Shown piece by piece: positions 26,295-35,437 of a DNA stretch of 64,000 bases. Position 1 is the stretch's first letter, and each line of letters begins with the position of its first letter. A program made the position numbers and the translations under genes. The stretch lies in the NCBI GenBank assembly GCA_902556065.1, contig CACDUV010000003.1, positions 16,052-80,051 of the forward strand, read 5' to 3'. Under the pieces are notes generated by a model that worked only from the letters and a program-made list of their open reading frames with translations, had not been told where the DNA came from and searched no databases. This stretch comes from an uncultured Pelagibacteraceae bacterium. GTDB taxonomy: Bacteria; Pseudomonadota; Alphaproteobacteria; Pelagibacterales; Pelagibacteraceae.

Positions 26295-27785
26295 ATGAAG
26301 TTATTTTTTATACTTGGTAATCAATTATTTCCAATAAAATACCTAGACCGCTTCAAAAAAGACCACCTATTTTTTATGGCTGAAGATAAGGGTTTATGCA
26401 CTTATGAAAAGCATCATAAACAAAAAATTTTATTATTTTTATCTTCAATGCGTTCTTATGCAGACGGATTAAGAAAAAACAAATTTAAATTAGATTACTT
26501 TAAAATCGAAGATAAAGAATTTAATGAAGATTATTTAAAAAAATTAAAAAAAATAATTACACAAAAAAAAGTAAAAGAAATTTCAAGTTTTGAAGTAGAA
26601 GATAAATTTTTTGAAAAAAAAATTTTACAATTTTTAAAAAAAGAAAACATACACTGGAATGTTATTCAAACTCCTATGTTCTTAAATTCAAGAGCAGAAT
26701 TTAAAAATTATTTATCAAAATCAAAAAAACCTTTTATGGCAACTTTCTACAAAGATGTTAGAAAAAAATCTGGAATATTGATGGGGTCAGATGGTGATCC
26801 AATCGGGGGGAAATGGAGCTTTGATGAAGATAATAGAAATAAATTACCTAAAAATATTTCAATTCCTAAATTTCCAAAAATAAATGAAACCAGTTATACA
26901 AAAAAATTAAAGCCTATTATTGAAAAGGAATTTAAAAATCACCCAGGGAGTACAAATAATTTTTGGTTTGCAACGGAATATGAAGATGTAGTTAAACTAT
27001 TGAATTTTTTTATAAAAGAAAAATCTAATCTTTTTGGTGATTATGAGGATGCAGTTGATCAAAAAGATAATATCCTGTTCCATAGTGCATTAAGTCCTTA
27101 CATAAATTTAGGTTTAATAACCCCTGAATTTGTTGTCCAAAAAGTTTTAGACTTTCACAAGAAAAATAAAATTAGAATGAATTCTTTAGAGGGTTACATT
27201 CGTCAAGTGATTGGTTGGCGAGAATTTATGCGAGGAATTTATCAGTCATACTCTCAAGAAATGGAAACTGGAAATTTTTTCAAACAAAATAGAAAAATGA
27301 AAAATTCTTGGTACGATGGAACCACTGGTCTTCCACCTTTGGATTATGCAATTAAAAATGCCGTTAATCATGGTTGGTCACATCATATTGAAAGATTAAT
27401 GATCTTATCAAATATTATGAACCTTTGTGAAATCAAGCCAACAATTGTTTACAAATGGTTCATGGAAATGTTTGTGGATTCCTCAGATTGGGTAATGGTT
27501 CCTAATGTTTATGGAATGGGATTGTTTAGTGATGGAGGAATTTTTGCAACAAAACCTTATATTTGTGGATCAGCATATTTTATGAAAATGATGGATTTTA
27601 AAAAAGGAGAGTGGTGTAACACAATGGATGGCCTTTATTGGAGGTTCATAGACCGAAACAGAAAATTTTTTTTAAAAAATCCTCGTCTATCTATGATGGT
27701 AAGGATATTTGATAAAATGAAATCTGAGAGAAAAAAATTAATTTTATCAGAAGCTGATAAATTTATAAAACAAAATACAATTTGA
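26295..27785 (+). CDS. Cryptochrome/photolyase family protein (DPRP, FeS-BCP-related)
   Basis: 496 residues. [10 protein letters not shown] opens the antenna-like alpha/beta domain of the deoxyribodipyrimidine photolyase-related group; the FAD-binding helices include [30 protein letters not shown] and [12 protein letters not shown]. These proteins repair 6-4 photoproducts or act as blue-light sensors. Members with an iron-sulfur cluster have a CxxC pair before a third cysteine; here those two positions read as M430 and M433, while C378 and C441 remain. A DUF2256 gene follows by ATGA-type overlap. Confidence 0.9.
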   Translation: MKLFFILGNQLFPIKYLDRFKKDHLFFMAEDKGLCTYEKHHKQKILLFLSSMRSYADGLRKNKFKLDYFKIEDKEFNEDYLKKLKKIITQKKVKEISSFEVEDKFFEKKILQFLKKENIHWNVIQTPMFLNSRAEFKNYLSKSKKPFMATFYKDVRKKSGILMGSDGDPIGGKWSFDEDNRNKLPKNISIPKFPKINETSYTKKLKPIIEKEFKNHPGSTNNFWFATEYEDVVKLLNFFIKEKSNLFGDYEDAVDQKDNILFHSALSPYINLGLITPEFVVQKVLDFHKKNKIRMNSLEGYIRQVIGWREFMRGIYQSYSQEMETGNFFKQNRKMKNSWYDGTTGLPPLDYAIKNAVNHGWSHHIERLMILSNIMNLCEIKPTIVYKWFMEMFVDSSDWVMVPNVYGMGLFSDGGIFATKPYICGSAYFMKMMDFKKGEWCNTMDGLYWRFIDRNRKFFLKNPRLSMMVRIFDKMKSERKKLILSEADKFIKQNTI

Positions 27786-27913
27786 TGAAAAAAGAAAATT
27801 TACCAACCAAAACTTGTCCAATTTGTAAAAGACCATTTACTTGGCGCAAAAAATGGAAGTTGAACTGGGAGAGAGTAAAATATTGTTCAAAGAAGTGTTC
27901 TAAGCTAAGCTAA
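27785..27913 (+). CDS. DUF2256 zinc-ribbon-like small protein
   Basis: 42 residues, beginning at the ATG inside the photolyase stop (TGATG). Two cysteine pairs, CPIC at residues 11-14 and CSKKC at 34-38, with the aromatic-basic block [11 protein letters not shown] between them, fit the DUF2256 family and a zinc site. DUF2256 genes commonly neighbour or are fused to cryptochrome/photolyase genes, so a role with the upstream protein is likely. It is short and easily missed by gene callers. Confidence 0.85.
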   Translation: MKKENLPTKTCPICKRPFTWRKKWKLNWERVKYCSKKCSKLS

Positions 27914-27918
27914 ACTTA

Positions 27919-28638
27919 GTGAACATAATAGTATTACAACATATCAAAATAGAAGACCCAGGTTACATTAAAGATTTAATGCTGGCTGATGGATTTAAGC
28001 TCACCACTATTGAATTAGATGAAGGTGAAAAAATACCAAAGGATTTAGGTAAATTTGATGGAATGTTTTGCATGGGAGGTCCAATGGATACCTATATGGA
28101 ACAAGAATATCCTTGGTTAATAGAAGAAAAGAAAGCAATTAAAGAATTTGTTGTTAATCTAAAAAAACCTTATTTAGGTTTTTGTTTAGGTTGTCAGCTT
28201 TTAGGAGAAGTGGTGGGCGGAAAAGTAGTTAAATCTAAACCAGCAGAAATAGGAATTATGGATATTAATTTCTCTAATGAAAAAGATGAAGATAAATTAT
28301 TTTCAAAATTTCCTAATACAATTAAAAGTTTGCAATGGCACTCTTATGAGGTTCAAGGTATTGAAAATAATAATGATGTAACTTTATTAGCTTCCTCCCC
28401 AATTACCAAGTATCAAATCTTTAAATATCAAAACCATGCTTATGGAATTCAATTTCATATAGAAATAAAAGATACTACAGTCAATGAGTGGGGATGTGTA
28501 CCGGAATACAAAAAAGCTCTGCAAGATCAGCTTGGTAATGGTGCATTAGAAAAGTTTGATCAATCTGCAAAAGATAACATGAAAGATATGAATAACTACT
28601 CTACAATCCTTTATAATAATTTTAAAAAACTTTTATGA
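27919..28638 (+). CDS. Class I glutamine amidotransferase-like protein
   Basis: 239 residues from a GTG start at 27919, 5 bp after the DUF2256 stop. LGFCLGCQLLGEVVGG carries the nucleophile C89 and YGIQFHIEI the catalytic histidine, so the glutaminase triad looks intact. It resembles stand-alone GMP-synthase-like amidotransferases whose amide acceptor is often unknown. FCMGGPMDTYMEQEYPWL is typical of that group. The gene lies in a co-directional run with the photolyase and a small membrane protein. Confidence 0.85.
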   Translation: MNIIVLQHIKIEDPGYIKDLMLADGFKLTTIELDEGEKIPKDLGKFDGMFCMGGPMDTYMEQEYPWLIEEKKAIKEFVVNLKKPYLGFCLGCQLLGEVVGGKVVKSKPAEIGIMDINFSNEKDEDKLFSKFPNTIKSLQWHSYEVQGIENNNDVTLLASSPITKYQIFKYQNHAYGIQFHIEIKDTTVNEWGCVPEYKKALQDQLGNGALEKFDQSAKDNMKDMNNYSTILYNNFKKLL

Positions 28639-28856
28639 ATAATAAAATTTTTGAATGGGCAGGGGTTATAACTGCAATATTGTATTCTTTGTTTGTTGCT
28701 TTAAACATAGGAATAGAATTTTTTGGTTTTTGTTTACTGTTATTGTCAGCCATTTTAATTGGAATTTGGGCCTATAGAGGTGGTCATAAAGGAATTTTAT
28801 TTTTGCAATTTTTTTATGCAACCGCTGGAATTATTGGAATGGTTCGTTGGTTTTAA
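28635..28856 (+). CDS. Small membrane protein, function unknown
   Basis: 73 residues with three closely spaced hydrophobic segments and little loop sequence; GIWAYRGGHKGILFLQFFY separates the last two. The start overlaps the amidotransferase stop by 4 bases. The pattern loosely recalls one repeat of PnuC-like transporters, but that is a guess. It is convergent with the short photolyase gene and overlaps it by 4 bases. Confidence 0.7.
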   Translation: MNNKIFEWAGVITAILYSLFVALNIGIEFFGFCLLLLSAILIGIWAYRGGHKGILFLQFFYATAGIIGMVRWF

Positions 28857-29992
28857 TTAAAGCTTGAAACTATTTTAGGGATATAATTTTTAAAATTAAA
28901 AAAACCTTTATTACAGTATTGCCAAGCTAATTGATCAAGATTTCTATATAAAAAATCTATCTTTAAATTATTAGAATTTAAAAAATCTAAATTTTCACCT
29001 ACTGTTGGATACAAACTGTAATAATTTTCAATATTTGTTAATTCACTTATATCTATAATTTGACAATCAATAGATTGATTTTTTAATCTCTGTACTTGGT
29101 CTTCTATTAAATGAGATTTAAATTTCACTAACTTTTCACTGAGTTTTATTGCTCTATTTTCATTTTTATTAGAGACTAAGTAAATTTTTTTAAAATTGTT
29201 TTCCTTAAAGTCAGTGATTTCAAACGAGAGATTATTTTCAAAAATTAAAAGATTCTTATTCTCAATCTTTTGTGGGTTATTGAAATCCTGTTTAATTATT
29301 TGATAAGATTTTTCAGATATTTTTGGAGGAGCATTTTCATTTAATTTTATATTTTGAAATCTATTGTTAGTGAATTTTTTAATATTACATTCACTTGCAA
29401 GGTAATGTTTTCCTTGAGTTTGAACACCCGCAACCCATCGCCACCCAAGAGTATTTGATGCAGCATCTCCATCATAAAGATGTTGCATAAAAAATTCTGC
29501 ACCTAATTGCCAAGGCAATTCTAAAGTAAAAATCCAAATACTTGCAAACCACATTCTTGTGTGATTATGCAAATAATTGTTTTCTTTAAGCTCTTTCACC
29601 CACTCATTAAAGCAATTTACTTTTGTTTTTCCTTCGATTGCTGCAATATAATCTTTATTATCTTTTAATTCGTTTTTGATTTGATTTAATTCGATAAGAT
29701 AATCTTTCCAAACATTTGGTCTTAGTTCCAACCAGCCTTTCCAATAAGTTCGCCATAGAACTTCTTGAATAAACTTTTCATTTTTTGAAAAAGAAAATTT
29801 ACTCAGCGCTCTCTGAATGACTTCTTTTTCATTAATTATTCCATGAGTTATGTATGGTGATAAGCAAGATATATTAGATCTATTTTCAGGCCCAAAATCA
29901 AAATTTCTTAATTTTGAATATTCTCCAAGATTATTATCAACAAAATTATTTAATTGATTTAAGGCCTTAGCCCTTGAAGCTTCAAATATCAT
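28853..29992 (-). CDS. Photolyase/cryptochrome-like protein with N-terminal FAD domain and C-terminal alpha/beta domain
   Basis: 379 residues. The FAD-binding domain comes first: SCLSPYITHGII near residue 42, VLWRTYWKGW near 78, NHTRMWFASIWIFTLELPW near 142 and DGDAASNTLGWRWVAG near 173 are standard photolyase blocks. The usual N-terminal antenna domain is absent. After about residue 235 follows a region of alternating strands and helices (NLLIFENNLSF, KKIYLVSNKNE, SIDCQIIDIS) that looks like a Rossmann-like antenna domain placed at the other end. Repair activity or light sensing is likely but unproven. It lies 6 bp after the PsiE-like gene on the same strand. Confidence 0.85.
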   Translation of the reverse strand: MIFEASRAKALNQLNNFVDNNLGEYSKLRNFDFGPENRSNISCLSPYITHGIINEKEVIQRALSKFSFSKNEKFIQEVLWRTYWKGWLELRPNVWKDYLIELNQIKNELKDNKDYIAAIEGKTKVNCFNEWVKELKENNYLHNHTRMWFASIWIFTLELPWQLGAEFFMQHLYDGDAASNTLGWRWVAGVQTQGKHYLASECNIKKFTNNRFQNIKLNENAPPKISEKSYQIIKQDFNNPQKIENKNLLIFENNLSFEITDFKENNFKKIYLVSNKNENRAIKLSEKLVKFKSHLIEDQVQRLKNQSIDCQIIDISELTNIENYYSLYPTVGENLDFLNSNNLKIDFLYRNLDQLAWQYCNKGFFNFKNYIPKIVSSFN

Positions 29993-29998
29993 TTAAAA

Positions 29999-30379
29999 TT
30001 ATTTTGATTTTTTTTTCTTAAGACCCAATTTGTCACTATGTCTTAATCTTAAAACAACAATTGCTCCAGCAATTAACAAAATAGCTACTGCTTCATAAAC
30101 AAGTGCAGTAGGATCCATTTCTTTACCTTGTAGAATAATAAATCGTGCAAGGGCGGTAATTGCAATAAGAAGTGGTAGGGTAATACTAATAGATTGTTGG
30201 TTCCAAAAAACTCTAACCATTGCTAGAACCTCTAAATAAAGAAACATTAATAATAAATCTGCTAAAGTTACAGATTGATTTAAGAACATATTTTTCATTT
30301 CAATCCCAACAGCAATAACAGTACTGATTAGGATAATAACCATTAATGCTAACTGTAAGTTTTTTGCTATCTTATCCAT
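29999..30379 (-). CDS. PsiE-family (phosphate-starvation-inducible E-like) membrane protein
   Basis: 126 residues with four hydrophobic segments and a lysine-rich tail. DLLLMFLYLEVLAMVRVFW and LPLLIAITALARFIILQGKE are the typical PsiE blocks. Function is unknown in any organism I recall. Its start overlaps the stop of the upstream membrane protein by one base. Confidence 0.8.
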   Translation of the reverse strand: MDKIAKNLQLALMVIILISTVIAVGIEMKNMFLNQSVTLADLLLMFLYLEVLAMVRVFWNQQSISITLPLLIAITALARFIILQGKEMDPTALVYEAVAILLIAGAIVVLRLRHSDKLGLKKKKSK

Positions 30380-30837
30380 TATTTATTTTTACTAAAAGGT
30401 AACCATTTTTCAATTGCAGATTTTAAGGGACCATCATAAGGGATTGAATAAGAGTTTGGATTTGGACTTGTCAAAACCTCAATTCCTTTTGAAAATACGA
30501 ATATAAATACTATTACAAAAACTATGACCATGATTTTAAAAGGATCAAAATTTTTTGTTTGAAAAACACTTGCAGACTTCTCCTCTGCTCTATGGAATTG
30601 TTTAAAAGTCATATAGACGGCAAATATTAAACCTATATGAGCTAAAAAAAGTCCAGCCCATCCAAAAGCGAAAGTTGTGTAAGAAAAAACATATAAACTA
30701 AAAACAGTAGTCCAAATAAAACTTAAAACCAAAAGAATTTGTAATCTTACTGTCTTAGGAAGTGCACGCAGATCATTTTTACTATCATCAAATAAAATAT
30801 TTGCAGCATCTTTCATCCAATTCTTTATTGATTCCAT
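30379..30837 (-). CDS. Hypothetical membrane protein
   Basis: 152 residues. Hydrophobic segments lie at about 33-55, 57-76 and 98-118; the N-terminal 30 residues are soluble and amphipathic (NWMKDAANILFDDSKN). I recognise no family. It is translationally coupled to the PsiE-like gene. It starts 57 bp from the argG stop. Confidence 0.7.
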   Translation of the reverse strand: MESIKNWMKDAANILFDDSKNDLRALPKTVRLQILLVLSFIWTTVFSLYVFSYTTFAFGWAGLFLAHIGLIFAVYMTFKQFHRAEEKSASVFQTKNFDPFKIMVIVFVIVFIFVFSKGIEVLTSPNPNSYSIPYDGPLKSAIEKWLPFSKNK

Positions 30838-30894
30838 GATTAAAGGATATAATTTTTAGTGATTTAAACAAATGTCAATTTGTCCTAAACGTTA

Positions 30895-32082
30895 CTAAGA
30901 ACGGAGCTTTTTCTTATGAAAATTGATAAATTTCTCAACGTTAGATTTGTTAAATGATTTATTTTCTTCAAAAGATACCTTCTTCATTGAATATGCGTTG
31001 CTATTAGTAACTCTTGATTGAATTGTAATATTCCCTTTGTATAATTTAAGTTTAACTGAACCATTAACTTTACTTCTTTTTTGATCAACAATTTTTTGAA
31101 GTTTAAACCTTTCCTTTGAATACCAATAACCATTATAAATTAACTCAGCATATCTAGACATTACCTGATCTTTTTTGTGCATAGTTTCTTTATCTAAGGT
31201 AACAGACTCAATTGCTCTATGAGCATTTATTAAAAGAGATCCACCAGGTGTTTCATATACTCCTCTAGATTTGATACCTAAAAATCTATTCTCTACTAAG
31301 TCAACTCTTCCAATTCCATTTTTACCCGCAAGGTCATTTAGCTTCGTTAATAATTTAGCTGGAGACATTTTTTTTCCATTGATTCCAAAAGGATCTCCAT
31401 TTTTGAAATTGATAGTAACAAATGAAGGTTTGTTTGGAGCTTTTTCTGGAGAGATTGTTCGCTGAAAAATAAATTCTGGTGCAGTATTTTTTGGATTTTC
31501 CAATACCTTACCTTCTGTTGATGTATGAAATAAATTATCATCTACTGAAAAAGGTGGGGCACCTTTTTTATCTTTTGGTATTGGTATTCCATGTTTTTTT
31601 GCATAGTTAATCAAATCTGTTCTTGATTTTAATTTCCAAATTCTCCATGGAGCAATAATTTTCATTTTAGGTCCAAAATAATGATAGCCTAACTCAAATC
31701 TTACCTGATCATTCCCTTTCCCAGTTGCACCATGCGAGACTGCATTTGCTTTAAATTTTTTAGCTATTCTTATTTGATCTTTTGCAATTAACGGTCTAGC
31801 AATAGAAGTACCTAGTAGATACACTCCTTCATAAATCGCATGTCCTCTAATCATTGGGTAAACGTAATCTTTTACAAAAGTATCTTTTAAATCTTGGATA
31901 ATAATATTTTTAACACCAAATTTTTTTGCATTCTTAAAAATTTTTTTTCTATCGATTTCTTGACCAACATCAGCAGTGTAACAAATTACTTCAGCTTTAT
32001 AATTTTCTTGAAGCCATTTTAAAATTATGGACGTATCCAAGCCGCCCGAGTAGGCAAGTACAATTTTATTTTTTGATTTCAT
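30895..32082 (-). CDS. argG: Argininosuccinate synthase
   Basis: 395 residues from ATG 32082 (MKSKNKIVLAYSGGLDTS). A longer frame to 32166 would overlap the IalB gene and add 28 non-conserved residues. The SGGLDTS P-loop, THGATGKGNDQVRFE-like block (SHGATGKGNDQVRFE), and the APWR motif are intact. It joins citrulline and aspartate in arginine synthesis. Normal length for the family and 4 bp behind the IalB gene. Confidence 0.97.
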   Translation of the reverse strand: MKSKNKIVLAYSGGLDTSIILKWLQENYKAEVICYTADVGQEIDRKKIFKNAKKFGVKNIIIQDLKDTFVKDYVYPMIRGHAIYEGVYLLGTSIARPLIAKDQIRIAKKFKANAVSHGATGKGNDQVRFELGYHYFGPKMKIIAPWRIWKLKSRTDLINYAKKHGIPIPKDKKGAPPFSVDDNLFHTSTEGKVLENPKNTAPEFIFQRTISPEKAPNKPSFVTINFKNGDPFGINGKKMSPAKLLTKLNDLAGKNGIGRVDLVENRFLGIKSRGVYETPGGSLLINAHRAIESVTLDKETMHKKDQVMSRYAELIYNGYWYSKERFKLQKIVDQKRSKVNGSVKLKLYKGNITIQSRVTNSNAYSMKKVSFEENKSFNKSNVEKFINFHKKKLRS

Positions 32083-32086
32083 TTGA

Positions 32087-32596
32087 TTATTTACAAGCTT
32101 TTTTTGATGCGTTGTAAGCTTTGGTAAATCCAAGCAAAGAATAATGATCAATTGTTTGAGATCCATTTTGATTGTACCCAGTAATCATTATTCTTGAACC
32201 TTTCTTCATTCTACTAATCATTTTTACTTCAATTTTATTATCAGCAATCCATGCAAATCCTTGTTGCATTATATCAAACTTAAATTTGCTCTTTCCAGAT
32301 GCCGCAATAACTGAATTCTTGCTATTAAATTCATATCCAGGAGTAACACTAATTTCATTTGAAATATTTTCTTCTGGTCTAAAAGTTACAAATAATTTTG
32401 CATCTCTTTTGTTCGATTTTGGCGCTTGAAGTATAGGTAATGATTGAGCAAAACATATTTTGCCATTGGGCTCATAAGCCTCCATTGCCTCCCAATCTTT
32501 ATATTTACCAATTTTTTTTACTTCCTGAGCAAATACATGATTTGAACTTAAGATAAATATAGTTGATAAAATTATTATTTTTTTAATTAAGGACAT
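32087..32596 (-). CDS. IalB (invasion-associated locus B) family periplasmic protein
   Basis: 169 residues with a clear signal peptide (KKIIILSTIFILSSNHVFA, cleaved near residue 23). The GKYKDWEAM opening and the pattern KICFAQSLP ... LFVTFRP ... FAWIADNKIEVKMISRMKKG fit the IalB family of alphaproteobacteria, with two cysteines that may form a disulfide. Despite the name, family members are common in free-living species and the role is unclear. Starts 10 bp inside the aldo/keto reductase end. Confidence 0.85.
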   Translation of the reverse strand: MSLIKKIIILSTIFILSSNHVFAQEVKKIGKYKDWEAMEAYEPNGKICFAQSLPILQAPKSNKRDAKLFVTFRPEENISNEISVTPGYEFNSKNSVIAASGKSKFKFDIMQQGFAWIADNKIEVKMISRMKKGSRIMITGYNQNGSQTIDHYSLLGFTKAYNASKKACK

Positions 32597-33621
32597 GGAT
32601 TTGGATAAATTGTTTGAACTTGATTGATTTCTTCGATGATATCATTAGACAAATTTACATTTACACTTTCTATGTTTGTTTTCAACTGCTCCATTGTGGT
32701 AGCACCAATAATTACACTTGTCATAAAATCTTGCATTTCGCAAAATTTTAGAGACATTTTTGTGAAATCAAGACCATATTTTTTGCTAATATTAAAATAT
32801 TCTTCAACCGCGCCTTCAGTATTTGGTTTTCTATATCTTGTCCAAAAATCCCAATCTCTTTGCATTCTTGATCCTTTTGGAAAATTTTTATTTCTATATT
32901 TTCCGGTTAAATATCCACTTGCTAAAGGTGAATAGGCAAGGCATCCAACTTGCTCTCTAATTGAAACTTCGGCCAATCCAACTTCATATGTTCTGTTTAA
33001 TAAGTTGTATGGATTTTGAATAGACATCATTCTTGGTAGATTTTTATCTTTTGATAACTGTAGGAAATTTAATGTTCCCCAAGGAGTTTCGTTTGAAAGA
33101 CCAACGTATCTTATTTTTCCAGCTTTAATATATTTATCTAGATCGCTAAGAACATCTACAAATTGATTCCAATCATTTTCTTTATGAACATAACCAAGTT
33201 TTCCAAAATTATTTACATTTCTTTCTGGCCAATGAAGTTGATATAAATCAATATAATCTGTTTTAAGTCTTTTGAGACTATTGTTTAAAGCTGACTCCAA
33301 GTTTGGACCTGTAAAACTATTTTCTCCATTTCTTAAATAATCTCTTGCTGGACCAGCAACTTTTGTAGCTAGAATAACTTCTTTTCTTTTTTTTGTTTTT
33401 TCAAACCAATTACCAATTATTTCTTCAGTGTCTCCATAAGTTTCTTTACGAGGAGGAACAGCATATACTTCAGCTGTATCCCAAAAATTAACTCCGTTGC
33501 TTAAAGCAAAGTCCATTTGTTCAAAGGCTTGATCTTGAGTATTTTGCTCTCCCCAAGTCATTGTACCGAGACAAATTGTGCTCACATCAAGATCAGTATT
33601 TCCTAATTTTTTGTAATTCAT
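32587..33621 (-). CDS. Aldo/keto reductase (Tas/YdhF-like)
   Basis: 344 residues. The tetrad is readable: D and Y in WDTAEVYAVP, K in LATKVAG and H in LYQLHWPER. CLGTMTWGEQNT opens the TIM barrel and IIGATTMEQL near the end is the NADP site. The sequence resembles the Tas group. The natural substrate is unknown. The stop overlaps the IalB start. Confidence 0.9.
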   Translation of the reverse strand: MNYKKLGNTDLDVSTICLGTMTWGEQNTQDQAFEQMDFALSNGVNFWDTAEVYAVPPRKETYGDTEEIIGNWFEKTKKRKEVILATKVAGPARDYLRNGENSFTGPNLESALNNSLKRLKTDYIDLYQLHWPERNVNNFGKLGYVHKENDWNQFVDVLSDLDKYIKAGKIRYVGLSNETPWGTLNFLQLSKDKNLPRMMSIQNPYNLLNRTYEVGLAEVSIREQVGCLAYSPLASGYLTGKYRNKNFPKGSRMQRDWDFWTRYRKPNTEGAVEEYFNISKKYGLDFTKMSLKFCEMQDFMTSVIIGATTMEQLKTNIESVNVNLSNDIIEEINQVQTIYPNPCP

Positions 33622-33698
33622 TATGTTTTATGTTAACTTTTATTAATTTATTAAGGTATCTTGAATAATTGTCAAAAGACTATTATATCTAACATATT

Positions 33699-34460
33699 AT
33701 GGAATTTGATAAAAATGGAATATTAAACAGAGCAAAAGCAGCAAAACAAACTGCAGCTGTAATGGATGAAGGCTTAAGAGCCTACATGTTAAAAGTTTAT
33801 AACTACATGGCAACAGGTGTGTTACTAACAGGGATCATCGCACTTATAACATTTAAGATGTCAGTCATAACTGATCAATCGGGTGCAATTGTTGGATTAA
33901 CACAAATGGGTAATGCAATTTATTTATCAGGGCTTAAATGGGTGGTAATGTTAGCTCCTTTAGGTATCGTTTTTTATATGAGTTTTGGGATAAATAAGAT
34001 GAGTGCTTCAAAAGCCCAAACAACATTTTGGGTGTTTGCGGCTTTAATGGGACTTTCGCTGTCTTCAATCTTATTAGTTTACACTGGCTTGAGTGTTACT
34101 AGAGTATTCTTCATAACTTCAGCAACTTTTGGAGCGATGAGTATTTATGGTTATACAACTAAAAGAGATTTAACAAAGTTTGGATCATTTTTAATGATGG
34201 GATTAATTGGAATTATTATTGCATCAATCGTTAATATTTTCCTAAAATCTTCAATGATGTATTTTGTAATATCAATTTTAGGTGTTTTAATTTTTGTAGG
34301 TCTAACAGCTTATGATACTCAAAAAATTAAGAACATGTATGTTGCAAGTGACTCTGGTGAAATCGTTGGAAAAAAAGCAGTAATGGGTGCTTTAACACTT
34401 TACCTAGACTTCATTAATCTATTTATAATGTTGTTAAGACTTTTTGGTCAAAGACGATAA
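33699..34460 (+). CDS. Bax inhibitor-1 / YccA family membrane protein
   Basis: 253 residues with about seven membrane helices. LKVYNYMATGVLLTGIIAL opens the fold, and LTAYDTQKIKNMY with ALTLYLDFINLFIMLLRLFGQRR closes it with the family's conserved aspartates. Homologues act as pH-sensitive calcium leak channels or modulate FtsH. It is transcribed alone from a 77-bp gap. Confidence 0.93.
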   Translation: MEFDKNGILNRAKAAKQTAAVMDEGLRAYMLKVYNYMATGVLLTGIIALITFKMSVITDQSGAIVGLTQMGNAIYLSGLKWVVMLAPLGIVFYMSFGINKMSASKAQTTFWVFAALMGLSLSSILLVYTGLSVTRVFFITSATFGAMSIYGYTTKRDLTKFGSFLMMGLIGIIIASIVNIFLKSSMMYFVISILGVLIFVGLTAYDTQKIKNMYVASDSGEIVGKKAVMGALTLYLDFINLFIMLLRLFGQRR

Positions 34461-34461
34461 T

Positions 34462-34809
34462 TTATTTTTGAAGTTTCTTCCAATTAGTATTTTTAAGCAA
34501 AGACTTAAGATCGTAAGAATTTTTTAGAATTTTGCCACTTGTATCTGTGATTAAATATTTTAAATTTTTATTTCTTGGCTTAAAATTTTTACAGATTTTA
34601 TAGAGTGCATTTTCTGCTGCATTCCTAAATACACTAAAGCTAACTTGCTTGCTTGATATGTTGAGGCCATAATCTTTCCAAGATCCTTCAGAAACCATCT
34701 TTGCATAAAGATCTAAAATAATTTTAAGTTCGTCTTTTTCAAAAAATTGTTTTTCCTCAATTTTGTTATGTTGATTATTTACTACTAATCTTAAGTTATT
34801 ACGCATCAA
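34462..34809 (-). CDS. DUF2794 protein
   Basis: 115 residues. FFEKDELKIILDLYAKMVSEGSWKDYGL followed by SFSVFRNAAENALYKI matches DUF2794, a small family confined largely to alphaproteobacteria. Function is unknown. It overlaps the end of yciB by 11 bases. Confidence 0.9.
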   Translation of the reverse strand: MMRNNLRLVVNNQHNKIEEKQFFEKDELKIILDLYAKMVSEGSWKDYGLNISSKQVSFSVFRNAAENALYKICKNFKPRNKNLKYLITDTSGKILKNSYDLKSLLKNTNWKKLQK

Positions 34810-35350
34810 TTTTATGTTTATTTATTAATGGTATCTGAAATCCAGTAAATACTATTGTTATTGGAAGCATTCCCCAAACTTTAAAATTTACCCAAAATTC
34901 TTCAGTTTGAGTTCTCCAAACAAATTCATTTAGCAATGCAAGACCGAAGAAAAAAAACATCCATCTTCGATTTAAAATTTCCCATCCAATATCTGTTAAA
35001 GGTATTGATTTACCCATAACTTTTTTAAGGATCGGTTCTTTTGTAAAGTATTTTCCAAAATATAAAGCTAAAGCAAACATAATATTTATTATTGTAGGTT
35101 TTAAGTAAATAAATATTGGATCATTAAAATATATAGTGAGTCCTCCAAAAAAAGTTATCAAAATTCCACTCAACAAAGGCATTGGTGGTATTTTTTTTTC
35201 AAAAAACCAAACGATGGCTAATGCAATGATAGTTGCAACTATTAAGGGAGGTATTGCTACTGATAAATTTTTTCCACTGTTGTAATAATAGAAAAAAAAT
35301 ATTGCTAGAGGTCCAAAATCAGTAACAAATTTTAAAAAAGATTTATTCAC
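34799..35350 (-). CDS. yciB: YciB/IspZ inner-membrane protein (intracellular septation protein A family)
   Basis: 183 residues with five to six membrane helices. FVTDFGPLAIFFFYY at the start, GLTIYFNDPIFIYLKPTIINIMFA in the middle and LNEFVWRTQTEEFWVNFKVWG near the end are family hallmarks. It is linked to envelope synthesis and septation. It neighbours ccm genes and, in other alphaproteobacteria, ftsY. Confidence 0.93.
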   Translation of the reverse strand: MNKSFLKFVTDFGPLAIFFFYYYNSGKNLSVAIPPLIVATIIALAIVWFFEKKIPPMPLLSGILITFFGGLTIYFNDPIFIYLKPTIINIMFALALYFGKYFTKEPILKKVMGKSIPLTDIGWEILNRRWMFFFFGLALLNEFVWRTQTEEFWVNFKVWGMLPITIVFTGFQIPLINKHKIDA

Positions 35351-35437
35351 TTAAAAGATATTAACATATTTGCCACATCACAAAACATTAATATTTTTTA
35401 CATTGATTTTTATTTTTAAATACCCATACTAACTATT

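Noticed and set aside
32083..32166. 28-residue N-terminal extension of ArgG
   Set aside because: It overlaps the IalB coding region and precedes the conserved MKSKNKIVLAYSGG start.
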